Positions 33,379 through 42,591 are shown, numbered from the stretch's first letter. The stretch is 64,000 nucleotides of DNA from JAXGXQ01 sp040772685 (GCA_040772685.1 JAXGXQ010000001.1:62001-126000); one strand, 5' to 3'. Numbers and translations: made by a program. Notes: a model not told the origin generated them from the sequence alone.

Positions 33379-34059
33379 ATGGTCCAGATTTTACTGGTTG
33401 ATGATGATCCTCATATCAGAACAATTATCCGGGAATACGCTCAGGCCGAAAACTGGCAGTTCACAGAAGCCGCCGACGGTCAGGCAGCGTTGGATAAACT
33501 GGCGGAAACAGATTTTTCGCTGGTTATTCTGGATGTTATGATGCCGCGCCTGGATGGCTGGGCAACTCTGAAAAAGCTGCGCCAAACCAACGCGGTGCCG
33601 GTGATTCTGCTCACCGCACGCGACGAGGAGTATGACCGGCTGCTTGGTTTTGAGCTGGGAGTGGATGATTATATTGGGAAACCGTTCAGCCCGCGGGAAT
33701 TGATTGCCAGGATGAAAGCACTGCTGAAACGCTCAGGTGCGCTAAGTCCGGAGCAGCAAACTATTGAGTTTGGCAATTTAAAGCTGGATCTGGCGGCTCA
33801 TAACGTCAGCATTAATGGCGAGACTCTGCCACTTACGCCAAAAGAGTATGATTTATTGGTGTTTTTCGCTTCCCGGCCCGGGCGGGCTTTTACCAGAGAC
33901 CAGTTGTTGAACCATGTCTGGGGCTATGATTATTACGGTGATATCAGGACAGTCGACACTCATATCCGCAGCCTGCGGGATAAACTGGGTGAATGCCGGA
34001 CTTTAATCTCAACCGTTTGGGGCACCGGATACCGTTTTGAGGCTGGTGGCTGCAAATGA
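33379..34059 (+). CDS. OmpR/PhoB-family response regulator
   Basis: This 226-residue regulator has a receiver domain (acidic pocket DDD at residues 8-10, phospho-acceptor Asp in VILDVMMPRLDG, Thr in LLTARD, Lys in GKPFSPREL) and a winged-helix DNA-binding domain with LTPKEYDLLVFFASRPG, RDQLLNHVWGYD and VDTHIRSLRDKL. It should act with the kinase encoded next, whose start overlaps its stop by 4 nt. A likely target is the divergent DUF2680 gene. Confidence 0.95.
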   Translation: MVQILLVDDDPHIRTIIREYAQAENWQFTEAADGQAALDKLAETDFSLVILDVMMPRLDGWATLKKLRQTNAVPVILLTARDEEYDRLLGFELGVDDYIGKPFSPRELIARMKALLKRSGALSPEQQTIEFGNLKLDLAAHNVSINGETLPLTPKEYDLLVFFASRPGRAFTRDQLLNHVWGYDYYGDIRTVDTHIRSLRDKLGECRTLISTVWGTGYRFEAGGCK

Positions 34060-35420
34060 AACACATTGGCACTAAGTTATTCATCGGCTTTTTTAGCATG
34101 GCGATGCTGACTGTCCTGATTTTGTGGATCGTGCAGGCAGGCCTGATGGGTGACTCGAACCTCAAGGGCAAGGTAAATGCTGTTTCCAGTTCACTGCAGC
34201 AAAGCACGGCTGCAGATTCAACGGCATATTCGGTATTGGCCGAAGAGTTGAATGTCAGCCTGATCGCTATCGATAAAAACAGCAGAATGATTTTCCGCTC
34301 GCCGGGATTGCCAATGATGGGTATGATGGGGCGTAATTTTCTGGCGCTTAACCCGTCCCAGGCAGATGGAACCGTGCATTACCTGACCGCTGCCGGTAAG
34401 TCCCGCTATGCAATGATTGGCTATCCGCAAGGTGACGACCGCTTTTTGTTCGCGGTGTTCTCCTTGGCTGACCTGGATGAAGCTGCCCGGATACTGCGAC
34501 AGCAGTTGTGGATTATCACCTTAATATTGGTTATGACTGCCGGTCTGCTTGCTTTGCTGCTTTCCAGAACACTGGCCAAGCCGATTCAGGCTGTAACCGG
34601 TGCAGCCCGTGACCTTGCCGCTGGCAAATTTGAAACAAGGCTGCCTGTTAAAACAAGGGATGAAATCGGTCAGTTGACGACGGCACTAAACGATTTGGGA
34701 GTCGAGCTGGGTCGGACCGAAAAGTTGCGTCAGGAACTGATCGCCAACGTATCGCACGAATTGCGGGCACCTTTAAGTGTAATTAAAGGTTATGCAGAAA
34801 CAGTGCGGGACGTTACTTGGCCCGATGAACAAAAAAGAACCGCTCAGCTGGACGTTATCGTTAAAGAATCCACCCGCTTAAGCAGGGTTGTTAAAGATAT
34901 TCTCGACTACTCGCGTTTGCGTGCCGGAGTAGAGAAGCTGAATCTGGTTGAATTTCCGGTGAGACAGGTACTGGAGCAGCTTCAGCACCAGTATGAGCTG
35001 GAGGCTGCCCGGCGCGGCCTGACAATAAAAGTAAAATCACCTGAACAGAATATTGTCTTTGATCCCGACCGTTTTGCTCAGGTAATCCATAATTTACTCG
35101 GTAACGCCATAAATCATGCCTATCCGGATACTGAAATTGAAATAGCGGTAATAGACGTGGGTAAAAAGAGCAGGGTAGAAGTAACAAATCGCGGCAAGCC
35201 GATTCAGCCAGATGAAATAGAAAGAATCTGGGAACGTTTTTACCGCTCCGGAAGATCCGATTCTGTGCCTTCACTTGGTACCGGGCTTGGTCTGGCCATT
35301 GCCAGAAGTATCTTTGAGCAACATGCCGTCCGCTATGGTGTAATCAGCGAGACAGAGCGTACAACCTTCTGGTTTGAAACCCTGACAATAATTCCCGAAT
35401 CTGGTGAAGCTCATAAATAA
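34056..35420 (+). CDS. Sensor histidine kinase (HAMP, HisKA, HATPase)
   Basis: This 454-residue membrane kinase has two membrane helices (residues about 7-28 and 150-172) flanking an extracytoplasmic sensor of about 120 residues, then a HAMP domain. The HisKA domain has the phospho-acceptor His in SHELRAPLSVIKGY. ATP-binding boxes are HNLLGNAINHA (N box) and GTGLGLAIARSIFEQH (G2 box). The stimulus is unknown; the sensor contains a Met-rich stretch (MMGMMG), which could hint at metal or redox sensing, but this is speculative. Confidence 0.94.
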   Translation: MKHIGTKLFIGFFSMAMLTVLILWIVQAGLMGDSNLKGKVNAVSSSLQQSTAADSTAYSVLAEELNVSLIAIDKNSRMIFRSPGLPMMGMMGRNFLALNPSQADGTVHYLTAAGKSRYAMIGYPQGDDRFLFAVFSLADLDEAARILRQQLWIITLILVMTAGLLALLLSRTLAKPIQAVTGAARDLAAGKFETRLPVKTRDEIGQLTTALNDLGVELGRTEKLRQELIANVSHELRAPLSVIKGYAETVRDVTWPDEQKRTAQLDVIVKESTRLSRVVKDILDYSRLRAGVEKLNLVEFPVRQVLEQLQHQYELEAARRGLTIKVKSPEQNIVFDPDRFAQVIHNLLGNAINHAYPDTEIEIAVIDVGKKSRVEVTNRGKPIQPDEIERIWERFYRSGRSDSVPSLGTGLGLAIARSIFEQHAVRYGVISETERTTFWFETLTIIPESGEAHK

Positions 35421-35421
35421 G

Positions 35422-35458
35422 AGCCATGATCAGCATAATGTTGATCATGGCTGCTTTT
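35422..35458 (+). terminator. Terminator of the two-component operon
   Basis: An 11-bp perfect stem (35422-35432 with 35442-35452), loop of 9 nt, followed by GCTTTTCC. It begins right after the kinase stop codon. Confidence 0.75.
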
Positions 35459-35515
35459 CCGAGTAAACCAGGCTTTAATCAGTTAGTCATTGAAAACCTG
35501 TTTAGCCAAGCCAGA

Positions 35516-36124
35516 TTAGAATTCACATCTGGGCGGGCGGTCTGATTCATCAATAAAGGCGCAATCTCTGTCTTTCAGCATGTCATGTGACCGATGGTCC
35601 ATTTCGCTTGTCACCAATGCCAGATGTTCTTCCAACTTGTCCAGGCTTTCCTGCCAGCCTGCTTTCATATCGCGCAGTTCTGCATCAGGAATCTGATTAA
35701 CATCGTCAGAAATCAAAGTCAAAATGGTTTTGTCGCCATCTTGCTCAAACGTTACTGCATATGTACTCATTTCAGGAAAATCTGAGCTCATGCCATAAAA
35801 TGAGGCATTGACAATATTGCCTTTGTCGTCTGCAAATGAATCTGTCATTACCATTTTGTACGGTGGATCATATTCCAGAATGGTACCGGTGCTCCAGTAT
35901 TCCTGGCCATCCGGGCTGCGCAGTGCGAAAAGATACTTACCGCCTTTTCTTGGGTCAATCTGCATAACCGGAGCGGTGAATCCTCGCGGGCCCCACCAGG
36001 CTCTGCTATGCTTAGGGTCTATCCACATTGACCATACAGTTCCTATCGGCGAGTTAAAAACCCGCTTAATAACCATTTGTTTCTTTTGCTCACTCATAGT
36101 GTTCCCAGCTTGTACGTTTAACAT
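35516..36124 (-). CDS. SRPBCC (AHSA1-type) domain protein
   Basis: This 202-residue protein has an AHSA1/START-like ligand-binding fold. Family features are VIKRVFNSPIGTVWSMW near the start, a WWGPRGFT block and a GWQESLDKLEEHL terminal helix, as in activator-of-Hsp90 homologues and polyketide-cyclase-like proteins. Ligand and role are unknown. About 30 polar residues with Cys and His extend past the usual end. The ATG at 36124 is used because GAGGTG lies 6 nt upstream; a GTG at 36133 is the alternative. Confidence 0.85.
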   Translation of the reverse strand: MLNVQAGNTMSEQKKQMVIKRVFNSPIGTVWSMWIDPKHSRAWWGPRGFTAPVMQIDPRKGGKYLFALRSPDGQEYWSTGTILEYDPPYKMVMTDSFADDKGNIVNASFYGMSSDFPEMSTYAVTFEQDGDKTILTLISDDVNQIPDAELRDMKAGWQESLDKLEEHLALVTSEMDHRSHDMLKDRDCAFIDESDRPPRCEF

Positions 36125-36333
36125 ATTACTCACCTCGTTGAGCTTGCGGATAACAATCCGGATGCCGCTGCTTCTTTAACGCAAATCGCAGCAGCTGAGT
36201 CAGAGCCCAGCGGTATAAAAAACCGCTGCGGTCCAGCTAATTGAATAAACTAAACCGTGGTTTTATTTTAAGAGGGAAGGCAAAAATTTGCTGTAACCAG
36301 ACGTACAAAAGCAATGTCGCCAGGTGACAGTTC

Positions 36334-37467
36334 TCAAGACTGCAATTGAGCGCGGATATTGATGAAATTAAGCAGATTTTCGCGGGCGATCATGCCGATA
36401 ATTTCACCGTCTTCAATTACCGGTATTTGGTTAACATCGTTTTCGACTATTAGTTTTAAAACCGTATTCAAATCAGTTTGTGGAGAAACAGATTTGATTT
36501 CAGACAGTGGTGTCATCGCCTGGCGAACAGGCATTGTACTCCATTCTGAGCGGTCGATGGCTTTAACGTCAGCCAGCGAAATCATGCCTTCGGCCTTACT
36601 ATCACTGACAACAGGAAAGCAGCGGCGGCCGGAATTCAGCAGAATATCATTAACAAAAGTATCCAGGGGGATTGCAGCCGGCACGGCAGCGCAATCCTGC
36701 GTCATGATTTCGAGTGCAACATGGTCTTTGAGCATGTCCTGAATCACCAGTTGCGAATAGCTGTTTATTGCCGCGTTAGTAAGGAACCAGCCGATCATGG
36801 CCAACCATATTCCATTAAATACATTACCGGTAAAAGCCAGGAATATGCCAACGACAATAAATACATTGCCCAGTCCCTGACCAATTCTGGCGGCGGTTTT
36901 GGTAGCTTTCTGCATGTCTTTGGTTCGCCACCAGATCAACGAGCGCAGAACCCGGCCGCCATCGAGTGGGAAGGCGGGAATCAGGTTGAAAACACCGATA
37001 AACAGGTTAATGAACCCAAGGTACAGGGAAGTACCGGAAATAAATTCGTAAGCCAGGTATGGCTGGCCGCGAAAAATAAAGTGCAGTCCCAGAAAAATAA
37101 TGCCCAACAGCAGACTGCTGAGTGGACCGGCAGCAGACATCAGCAGTTCATCCCGTGCGTTTTTCGGCTCCTCGCCCATTTCTGAGGCCCCACCAAGGAA
37201 GAAAAGCGTAATTGACTTAATTGGAATACCTTTCCGGATTGCGACCAGACTGTGGCTAAGTTCATGAATCAGAATTGAACCGAAATACAACAGGCTGGTC
37301 AAAACACCGGCGCCTATAGTCATCGCCTGGCTCCAATGCTCAAATGAGGCAGGGAAGTAGATTGCTGCCAGAGTCCAGGTAATCAAAAAGAATATAATGA
37401 ACCAGGATGTATGGAGATTTACTTTGATTCCGAAGATTTTACCGATCGGGATACCGCTCTTATGCAT
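36334..37467 (-). CDS. Site-2 protease family zinc metalloprotease with CBS domains
   Basis: This 377-residue membrane protease cuts substrates within the bilayer. The zinc motif is HELSH (about residues 68-72) and the second-site motif is FNLIPAFPLDGGRVLR. There are about six helices up to residue 225. Two CBS domains follow (about 245-375), which usually bind adenine nucleotides and regulate activity. This matches the Rv-type or SpoIVFB-like S2P group with CBS. The start has AAGGAGG about 8 nt upstream. The substrate is unknown. Confidence 0.92.
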   Translation of the reverse strand: MHKSGIPIGKIFGIKVNLHTSWFIIFFLITWTLAAIYFPASFEHWSQAMTIGAGVLTSLLYFGSILIHELSHSLVAIRKGIPIKSITLFFLGGASEMGEEPKNARDELLMSAAGPLSSLLLGIIFLGLHFIFRGQPYLAYEFISGTSLYLGFINLFIGVFNLIPAFPLDGGRVLRSLIWWRTKDMQKATKTAARIGQGLGNVFIVVGIFLAFTGNVFNGIWLAMIGWFLTNAAINSYSQLVIQDMLKDHVALEIMTQDCAAVPAAIPLDTFVNDILLNSGRRCFPVVSDSKAEGMISLADVKAIDRSEWSTMPVRQAMTPLSEIKSVSPQTDLNTVLKLIVENDVNQIPVIEDGEIIGMIARENLLNFINIRAQLQS

Positions 37468-37666
37468 AAGGACTGCCTCCTTAAATGGAATTTCGGCTTC
37501 GGCTTAACGCCAAGACTGCCTGTGATAAAGCGTAAAAGCGTTGTTGAGGTACGGGCTTACGCGTTGCTAACCGGATTAACTTAAGAATATCATGTGATCT
37601 ATAACTAAATGCGTGCTCAGGTTACAGGCAGAACTTTTAATCTGTTAAGGAAGTCAAATAAAAGTC

Positions 37667-37675
37667 TGCTACAAT
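37667..37675 (+). promoter_or_regulatory. Extended -10 promoter for the small membrane protein/amidase genes
   Basis: TGCTACAAT is an extended -10 element (TGn-TATAAT type), about 95 nt upstream of the GTG start at 37769. No good -35 is seen. The rest of the 37468-37768 gap holds nothing else recognisable. Confidence 0.45.
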
Positions 37676-37768
37676 TAGACTTTGTACAGCACGTAGATAC
37701 ACGCAGAAACAAAGCGTGACTGCACAGCACTGATTGTTTAAGTACCCCCGGTGGAGGAGGAAAAGCTG

Positions 37769-37993
37769 GTGAAAATCGAAAAGAAAGTTAATTACGGTTC
37801 ATTAATAGTAAAGTATATTATCACAGTCCTGTTATTTGCGGTTATTTATTCACTGATTGCTATCTTGCTGCTGAGTTTTAACTTAAGTCCGGCCATAACA
37901 AATGTAATAGCAGCAGCCGTTGCTGTTATCAGCATGATGAACCTGATGAAGATAATCGGACCCTGGATCGACAAACGGTTTGAGAAAAAATGA
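37769..37993 (+). CDS. Small membrane protein, unknown function
   Basis: This 74-residue protein has two predicted membrane helices (residues about 13-35 and 38-58) and basic ends (MKIEKKVNY and DKRFEKK). The GTG at 37769 follows GGAGGAGG by about 8 nt; a GTG at 37751 lies inside that SD and is unlikely. The stop codon overlaps the amidase start by 4 nt, so the two are coupled and may act together at the cell envelope. No known family recognised. Confidence 0.75.
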   Translation: MKIEKKVNYGSLIVKYIITVLLFAVIYSLIAILLLSFNLSPAITNVIAAAVAVISMMNLMKIIGPWIDKRFEKK

Positions 37994-39090
37994 GTAAAGA
38001 GCAGCGTCAGGAACGACAGAAGCAGGAAACCGACCGTCTCAGGGCAAAAAGAAAACGGCGTCAGACTCTGAATCTGCTTGCTCTCACCATTATTTTAATG
38101 TTGGCAGCAGCTGCACTTACTTTAGTTGCTCGACCAAGTCTGGCCAAAGCAATTAAGGCCAGGCTCCCTGGCTGGCTGCAAGCTGCAGATAAAACCGGCA
38201 ACAATTTGCCAGGAAAAAATAATCAGGAAACAAATAAAGTTAACGTCGAAAAACTGTTGGTGATTCTGGATCCAGGGCATGGCGGTTCAGACACCGGCGC
38301 CCGGGCCAGAGATTCCGACGGTAAAACGGTGAATGAAGCTGACTTTAACCTGGCCTTAAGTAAACAGGTAAAAGAACAGTTGGAAAAACTTGGAATTGAA
38401 GTATTAATGACCAGGCAGGATGCATCCTGGGTTTCACTTTATAATCGGATTTCCCAGGCAGGCATTGCCTCACTCGATAAACTTGCCCTGGACAGACCAG
38501 AAATTTTGCCGACGGCCAAACAATTGGCAGCTTTGCGCGCTGCCCTGCAGGAGCCGATCCGGATTAATAGTGATACCAGGTCTTCTGGCGGTTTGGGCTT
38601 TATGGGCGGCTATGGCGTTGGTGATTTGCAGGCGGATTTACTGGATCTCCAGAGGCAGTGTGTAAATGTATTGTACGTTTCGATACATGCGAACAGCAGT
38701 ACTAACAGTGATTTACACGGAACCCAGGTTTTTTATATTGATGATGACACTGTAGAAAATGCAGAATCAGAGCCTCTGGCCACCCAAACTGAACCTGCCG
38801 GAAACAGGATTTACCGTGGGCGGGATAATGAGCGCAACCGCAAGCTGGCGGCAGCTGTTTATGACTCGATTGTCAGTGCCGTGCCGGAGCTGGGCGGCAC
38901 AAACGCCGGCAAGGCAGTACTGACGGGAAACTACGCGGTATTGCGTGAACAGGCATTAGCCTCGATTATGGTTGAGACCGGATTTATAAGCAATTCGGAG
39001 GAATTGGAGTTTTCGCTTGTTAAAAACAACCAGACCAAAATTGCGAAAGCTATTGCGCAAGGCATCGAAAACTACGCAAAAAGCAATTGA
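37990..39090 (+). CDS. N-acetylmuramoyl-L-alanine amidase (Amidase_3), membrane-anchored
   Basis: This 366-residue protein cleaves the amide bond between muramic acid and the stem peptide of peptidoglycan. A highly basic N-terminus precedes one membrane helix (residues about 27-47). The Amidase_3 domain shows ILDPGHGGSDTGA (first zinc His), a Glu ligand in VNEADFNLALSK, SIHANSS (second His) and catalytic VETGFISNSEE. Between the first and second zinc sites there is an insert of roughly 65 residues containing a Gly-rich GGLGFMGGYGVGDLQ, longer than usual. The start overlaps the small membrane protein gene. Confidence 0.92.
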   Translation: MSKEQRQERQKQETDRLRAKRKRRQTLNLLALTIILMLAAAALTLVARPSLAKAIKARLPGWLQAADKTGNNLPGKNNQETNKVNVEKLLVILDPGHGGSDTGARARDSDGKTVNEADFNLALSKQVKEQLEKLGIEVLMTRQDASWVSLYNRISQAGIASLDKLALDRPEILPTAKQLAALRAALQEPIRINSDTRSSGGLGFMGGYGVGDLQADLLDLQRQCVNVLYVSIHANSSTNSDLHGTQVFYIDDDTVENAESEPLATQTEPAGNRIYRGRDNERNRKLAAAVYDSIVSAVPELGGTNAGKAVLTGNYAVLREQALASIMVETGFISNSEELEFSLVKNNQTKIAKAIAQGIENYAKSN

Positions 39091-39156
39091 CCGCTGAATT
39101 AAAAATTCCGGAAGTATAACAACAAGAAATTAACGTAAATGAAGTAGACCTGAAAT

Positions 39157-39615
39157 CTACGTTAAGCCCAGGAACTCGGCTAGCTCTTCAGGGTCGATCC
39201 GGAAAGGTGATCCCAGCCCCTGGTAAAACCCGTGGTCTGCAATCAGGTGAATGGCCATATCGGACCAACTCAGCACTTTACCATCGCGGAGGCGCTTAAC
39301 TGTGGTGTTGCGCTTGTAGGTACCCCAACTATCGCGATAAGGGCAGGGGATTCGCCCCATAAACTCTTCTACCACAACCTCGTAAGTATCATCAACAACT
39401 ATCGGCTTTTCCAAACCGGCTTTTCCCTGCCGGGTTAATAATTTCATCTTCTGGGCGATTTCCACATGAGTAAGGCCAAGGCGTTCAACAACCGCCTGAT
39501 CATCCCGCAGGATGTCGACCAGGCTGCGGTCATCGTCGCCTAAAAAGCCTTCAGCAGAAAATTTTCCCGGCAGCATATTCTGGCGGATTATTCTAAATTC
39601 AGGGCCGTCTTTCAT
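39157..39615 (-). CDS. Conserved hypothetical protein at the end of the nqr operon
   Basis: This 152-residue soluble protein is one I do not recognise. It has no signal peptide or membrane helix. Notable segments are FRIIRQNMLPGKFSAEGFLG at the N-terminus, a CPYRDSWG segment with a single Cys, and an acidic C-terminus. It starts 24 nt after the nqrF stop on the same strand with a GGGAGG SD, so it is very likely cotranscribed with the Nqr genes. Its role in that complex or elsewhere is unknown. Confidence 0.75.
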   Translation of the reverse strand: MKDGPEFRIIRQNMLPGKFSAEGFLGDDDRSLVDILRDDQAVVERLGLTHVEIAQKMKLLTRQGKAGLEKPIVVDDTYEVVVEEFMGRIPCPYRDSWGTYKRNTTVKRLRDGKVLSWSDMAIHLIADHGFYQGLGSPFRIDPEELAEFLGLT

Positions 39616-39639
39616 GGTTATCCCTCCCGCTTGGGTTAA

Positions 39640-40737
39640 TCAGAATTTATCAAAGAAGATCTTTTCCGGCGGAATACCTTTGTTGCCGAGCACAGCCAGA
39701 CAAGCATTGATCATGCCCGGACTGCCACAGAGGTAAGCTTCTTTACCTTCACCGTCCGGTATAAAGCGATCCACAACTTCAGTAATCAGACCCAGTTCGC
39801 CGGTCCATTCGTCGCTCGGTTCAGGTTTTGAAAGTGCCGGCACAAAGCGGAAATTTTCATGTTTCTCTGCCAGCTCGTACATTTCTTCCAGGTTATACAG
39901 ATCCTTTTTAGTGACGGCACCAAAAAAGAAAGTCATTTTATAATCAAGCTGTTTTTCGAGTACATCCAGAATAATCGAACGGATCGGCGCCAAGCCGGAA
40001 CCACCGGCGATCATAACCAGCTCCTTTTCCTTGCCCCGCAGATAAAACTCACCGAAAGGACCGCTGACTTTCACCTGGTCATTAACCTTCAGTGCCGTAT
40101 GCACATAAGTAGTACAGATGCCTTGTGGGACCAGTCGCACAATCAGGTCGACATATTTCTTTTCCGAAGGGGCTGACGCAATCGAGTAGGCACGGTAAAC
40201 AGATTCTTTTACTTTGGCATAAGGTTTGGAGTAAAGCTGCATATACTGACCGGCTTTGAAAGTGATTTCTTCACCTTCTTTGAAGCTCAGCCGCAGGCGT
40301 TTAATATCGTGAGTCTCGTCAGTCATGCTGGTAAGCGTAGTTAAGTATTCGCGGACATTGAACAATTCTTCCGGTATCACAATTTTGATATCGTTCTTGA
40401 TTTTCACCTGACAGGACAAACGCACATTCTGCTCAATTTCCTCAGGTGTCAGGTAAGGAAGTTCTGTAGGCAAAACCGTGCCGCCGCCTTCGATAACCTT
40501 AACTTTGCACATGCCGCAGGTAGCTTTGCCGCCGCAAGCAGAGGGAATGAAGATTTTATTTTCGGCCAACGAAGACAACAGAGAGTTGCCACCGTTGACA
40601 ATGTGCTCGCGTTCACCATTATTAATATCAATTTTGCATTCACCGTAGTTATTGAGAAACAGCTCAGCGACCATAATGATAACTGCGAGGCCAACAGATA
40701 TCATGGAGATGCTGATAACAGTTTGCAAAATTTCCAT
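39640..40737 (-). CDS. nqrF: Nqr subunit F (NADH-oxidising, 2Fe-2S and FAD)
   Basis: This 365-residue protein is the electron-input subunit of Na+-translocating NADH:quinone reductase. One N-terminal membrane helix (residues about 5-26) is followed by a 2Fe-2S ferredoxin domain with CGGKATCGMC and a later Cys in RLSCQVKI. An FAD domain (RAYSIASAP) and an NAD domain (MIAGGSGLAPIRSIILDVL; YLCGSPGMINACL) follow. It is slightly shorter than typical NqrF (about 405). SD AGGTGG precedes the ATG. It is the last canonical subunit of a minus-strand B-C-D-E-F operon that lacks NqrA. Confidence 0.92.
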   Translation of the reverse strand: MEILQTVISISMISVGLAVIIMVAELFLNNYGECKIDINNGEREHIVNGGNSLLSSLAENKIFIPSACGGKATCGMCKVKVIEGGGTVLPTELPYLTPEEIEQNVRLSCQVKIKNDIKIVIPEELFNVREYLTTLTSMTDETHDIKRLRLSFKEGEEITFKAGQYMQLYSKPYAKVKESVYRAYSIASAPSEKKYVDLIVRLVPQGICTTYVHTALKVNDQVKVSGPFGEFYLRGKEKELVMIAGGSGLAPIRSIILDVLEKQLDYKMTFFFGAVTKKDLYNLEEMYELAEKHENFRFVPALSKPEPSDEWTGELGLITEVVDRFIPDGEGKEAYLCGSPGMINACLAVLGNKGIPPEKIFFDKF

Positions 40738-40758
40738 ATTATACCACCTGATTCCTTT

Positions 40759-41355
40759 TTACTGAATAGTAAAAATTCCAGAGAAGCCGACAAAAGCAAG
40801 CGCCATCAGACCGGTGATTACAAAAGCGATTCCCGGCCCTTCTAGTCCCTTTGGCAGTTTATTTTTTGCCATTTTTTCCCGGATCGCAGCCAAGGCGCTT
40901 ATAGCCAGCCACCAGCCGAGTCCACTGCCCAATCCGAATAATACTGACTGCACAAAATTGTATTCACGGATGACCATGAATAATGTAGCACCCAGAACAG
41001 CGCAGTTGACGGTAATCAGAGGCAGGAAGATTCCCAGCTTGATAAACAACTCAGGCAAAAAGCGGTCCATCGCCATTTCCAGAATTTGAACCAGAGCGGC
41101 GATAATCGCGATAAAGATGATTGTCTGCAGGTATTCCAAACCAAGCGGGACAATAATGTAGGTGTAGACCAGCCAGTTTACGAGGTTGCAGATAACCAGA
41201 ACCATGGTAACTGCTTTACCTAAACCGGAGGCTGTTTTGAATTCGGTAGAAATGGAGATGTACGAACACATTCCCAGGAAGTTGGCCAGGATCATATTGC
41301 TCGTTACAATCGAGGCAAAAAAGATGATGAAAGGATTAATTCCTGCGACGCCCAT
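40759..41355 (-). CDS. nqrE: Nqr/Rnf membrane subunit E (RnfA-like)
   Basis: This 198-residue integral membrane protein has six predicted helices and belongs to the NqrE/RnfA family, which with NqrD/RnfE forms an inverted pair that holds an iron centre in the membrane. The conserved Cys residues of that centre can be placed in FLGMCSY and VNCAVLG. The ATG at 41355 follows AAGGAG by 7 nt and sits 11 nt after nqrD; an open stretch to 41421 is not needed. Confidence 0.92.
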   Translation of the reverse strand: MGVAGINPFIIFFASIVTSNMILANFLGMCSYISISTEFKTASGLGKAVTMVLVICNLVNWLVYTYIIVPLGLEYLQTIIFIAIIAALVQILEMAMDRFLPELFIKLGIFLPLITVNCAVLGATLFMVIREYNFVQSVLFGLGSGLGWWLAISALAAIREKMAKNKLPKGLEGPGIAFVITGLMALAFVGFSGIFTIQ

Positions 41356-41366
41356 ATGCCTGCTCC

Positions 41367-41984
41367 TTATTTCTTGCCGCTGCCGGTTTTGCTTTTGGAC
41401 AGCATATTGGATGTTATCCAAATCAAAACGGCTATGAGGAAAAACGCGGCCGGCGGCATAACCATGATCGTCCAGGTCTCAAAGCCCAGGAAGTTCAGGT
41501 TGTAGCCAAACAGGGTTCCGAAACCGACGTATTCACGAATTGTTGCTATTACCAGCAAAACGGCGGTATAGCCGAGCCCGGCAAAAAAACCGTCCAGCAT
41601 GGAAGCGATCGGCGGGTTTTTGGCGGCATAAGCTTCCAGACGGCCCATGATGATGCAGTTAGTGATGATCAGGCCAACGTAGGGACCCAGCGCTTTACTG
41701 ATTGTAGGCATTGTGGCCTTGATAAAAATATCAACCAGAATGACAAAGAACGAAATAATCAAAACCTGAATGATCATGCGGATCCGCCGTGGAATGTAAT
41801 TGCGCAGCAGTGACAGGGTAAGGCTCGAGAGAGTAGTAACAAAGACAAGTCCCAGGCCCATAACCAGTGAATTCGACATCAGGTTGGTTACAGCAAGGCT
41901 GGAGCAGATACCAAGGATTTGACGCAGTACCTGGTTCTCGGTCCACATGTTCCGTTTGACGATACTTTTAAAGGATTCAGCCAT
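41367..41984 (-). CDS. nqrD: Nqr/Rnf membrane subunit D (RnfE-like)
   Basis: This 205-residue membrane protein has about six helices and is the partner of NqrE. It begins with the typical NMWTENQVLRQILGICSSLAV, split here at the Gly-Ile-Cys where the iron-binding Cys lies, and the second Cys is in LIITNCIIMGR. The start codon lies 1 nt after the nqrC stop, so translation is coupled. Confidence 0.92.
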   Translation of the reverse strand: MAESFKSIVKRNMWTENQVLRQILGICSSLAVTNLMSNSLVMGLGLVFVTTLSSLTLSLLRNYIPRRIRMIIQVLIISFFVILVDIFIKATMPTISKALGPYVGLIITNCIIMGRLEAYAAKNPPIASMLDGFFAGLGYTAVLLVIATIREYVGFGTLFGYNLNFLGFETWTIMVMPPAAFFLIAVLIWITSNMLSKSKTGSGKK

Positions 41985-41985
41985 G

Positions 41986-42591
41986 CTATTTCACCTCCAG
42001 CCTGCTGATTGTATTGTCGATCAGGGCATTTATCATCCTCAAAACCGCGTTGGAAGTCTGGGTAGCGCCACTGACAGCGTCTATTTGATCGCCACCGGCC
42101 GAGCCATAGGCGAGCGGGCGCCCCGCTTCGATTTCCAGACCACGGAACTGTTCCCGGTAGGCCAGCTCATCGATCCGGCCGCCAAGGCCGGGTGTTTCAT
42201 TCTGGGATGTAAAGACAATGCCCGTAACTGTTTTTTTATCGGGGCTGATGCCTAAATACCCTTCGATGCGGCCCCAGAGGCCGGCACCTTCAAACGGTAC
42301 AGCCAGAGCCAGTGTTTCTCCCTGAGCTCCGACGTGGCGCTGCACAGCAACACCAGCGTTGGTATCGGGTTTAACGTTTTCTTCATAGCGCTTGAGGATT
42401 TCCTCAGAAGTGCCCCCGGTATCCAGACCGAAGACATAGAGTACAGCGGTGCGGTCGGCCACCAAAGCGTTCTGGTCGATCATGGGCTTGTAATAGGCGT
42501 TAGCGCTGGCCAGAACCAAGGCAATGACGGCGCTGACAATCAGCATGAAAATTACAGTGTAAAGGTGATCGCGCGTCAGTTTCAGCTTCAT
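41986..42591 (-). CDS. nqrC: Nqr/Rnf subunit C (RnfG-like, FMN-binding)
   Basis: This 201-residue protein has one N-terminal membrane helix (residues about 11-30) and an extracytoplasmic FMN-binding domain. The flavinylation motif S-G-A-T occurs in DAVSGATQTSNAV, where FMN is attached covalently to the Thr by ApbE. No apbE is seen in the window. It overlaps the end of nqrB by 4 nt. Confidence 0.93.
   Translation of the reverse strand: MKLKLTRDHLYTVIFMLIVSAVIALVLASANAYYKPMIDQNALVADRTAVLYVFGLDTGGTSEEILKRYEENVKPDTNAGVAVQRHVGAQGETLALAVPFEGAGLWGRIEGYLGISPDKKTVTGIVFTSQNETPGLGGRIDELAYREQFRGLEIEAGRPLAYGSAGGDQIDAVSGATQTSNAVLRMINALIDNTISRLEVK

Noticed and set aside
36208..36228. Hairpin CAGCGGT/ACCGCTG between the SRPBCC and protease genes
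   Set aside because: No T-tract on either strand at the right distance, so a terminator could not be supported.
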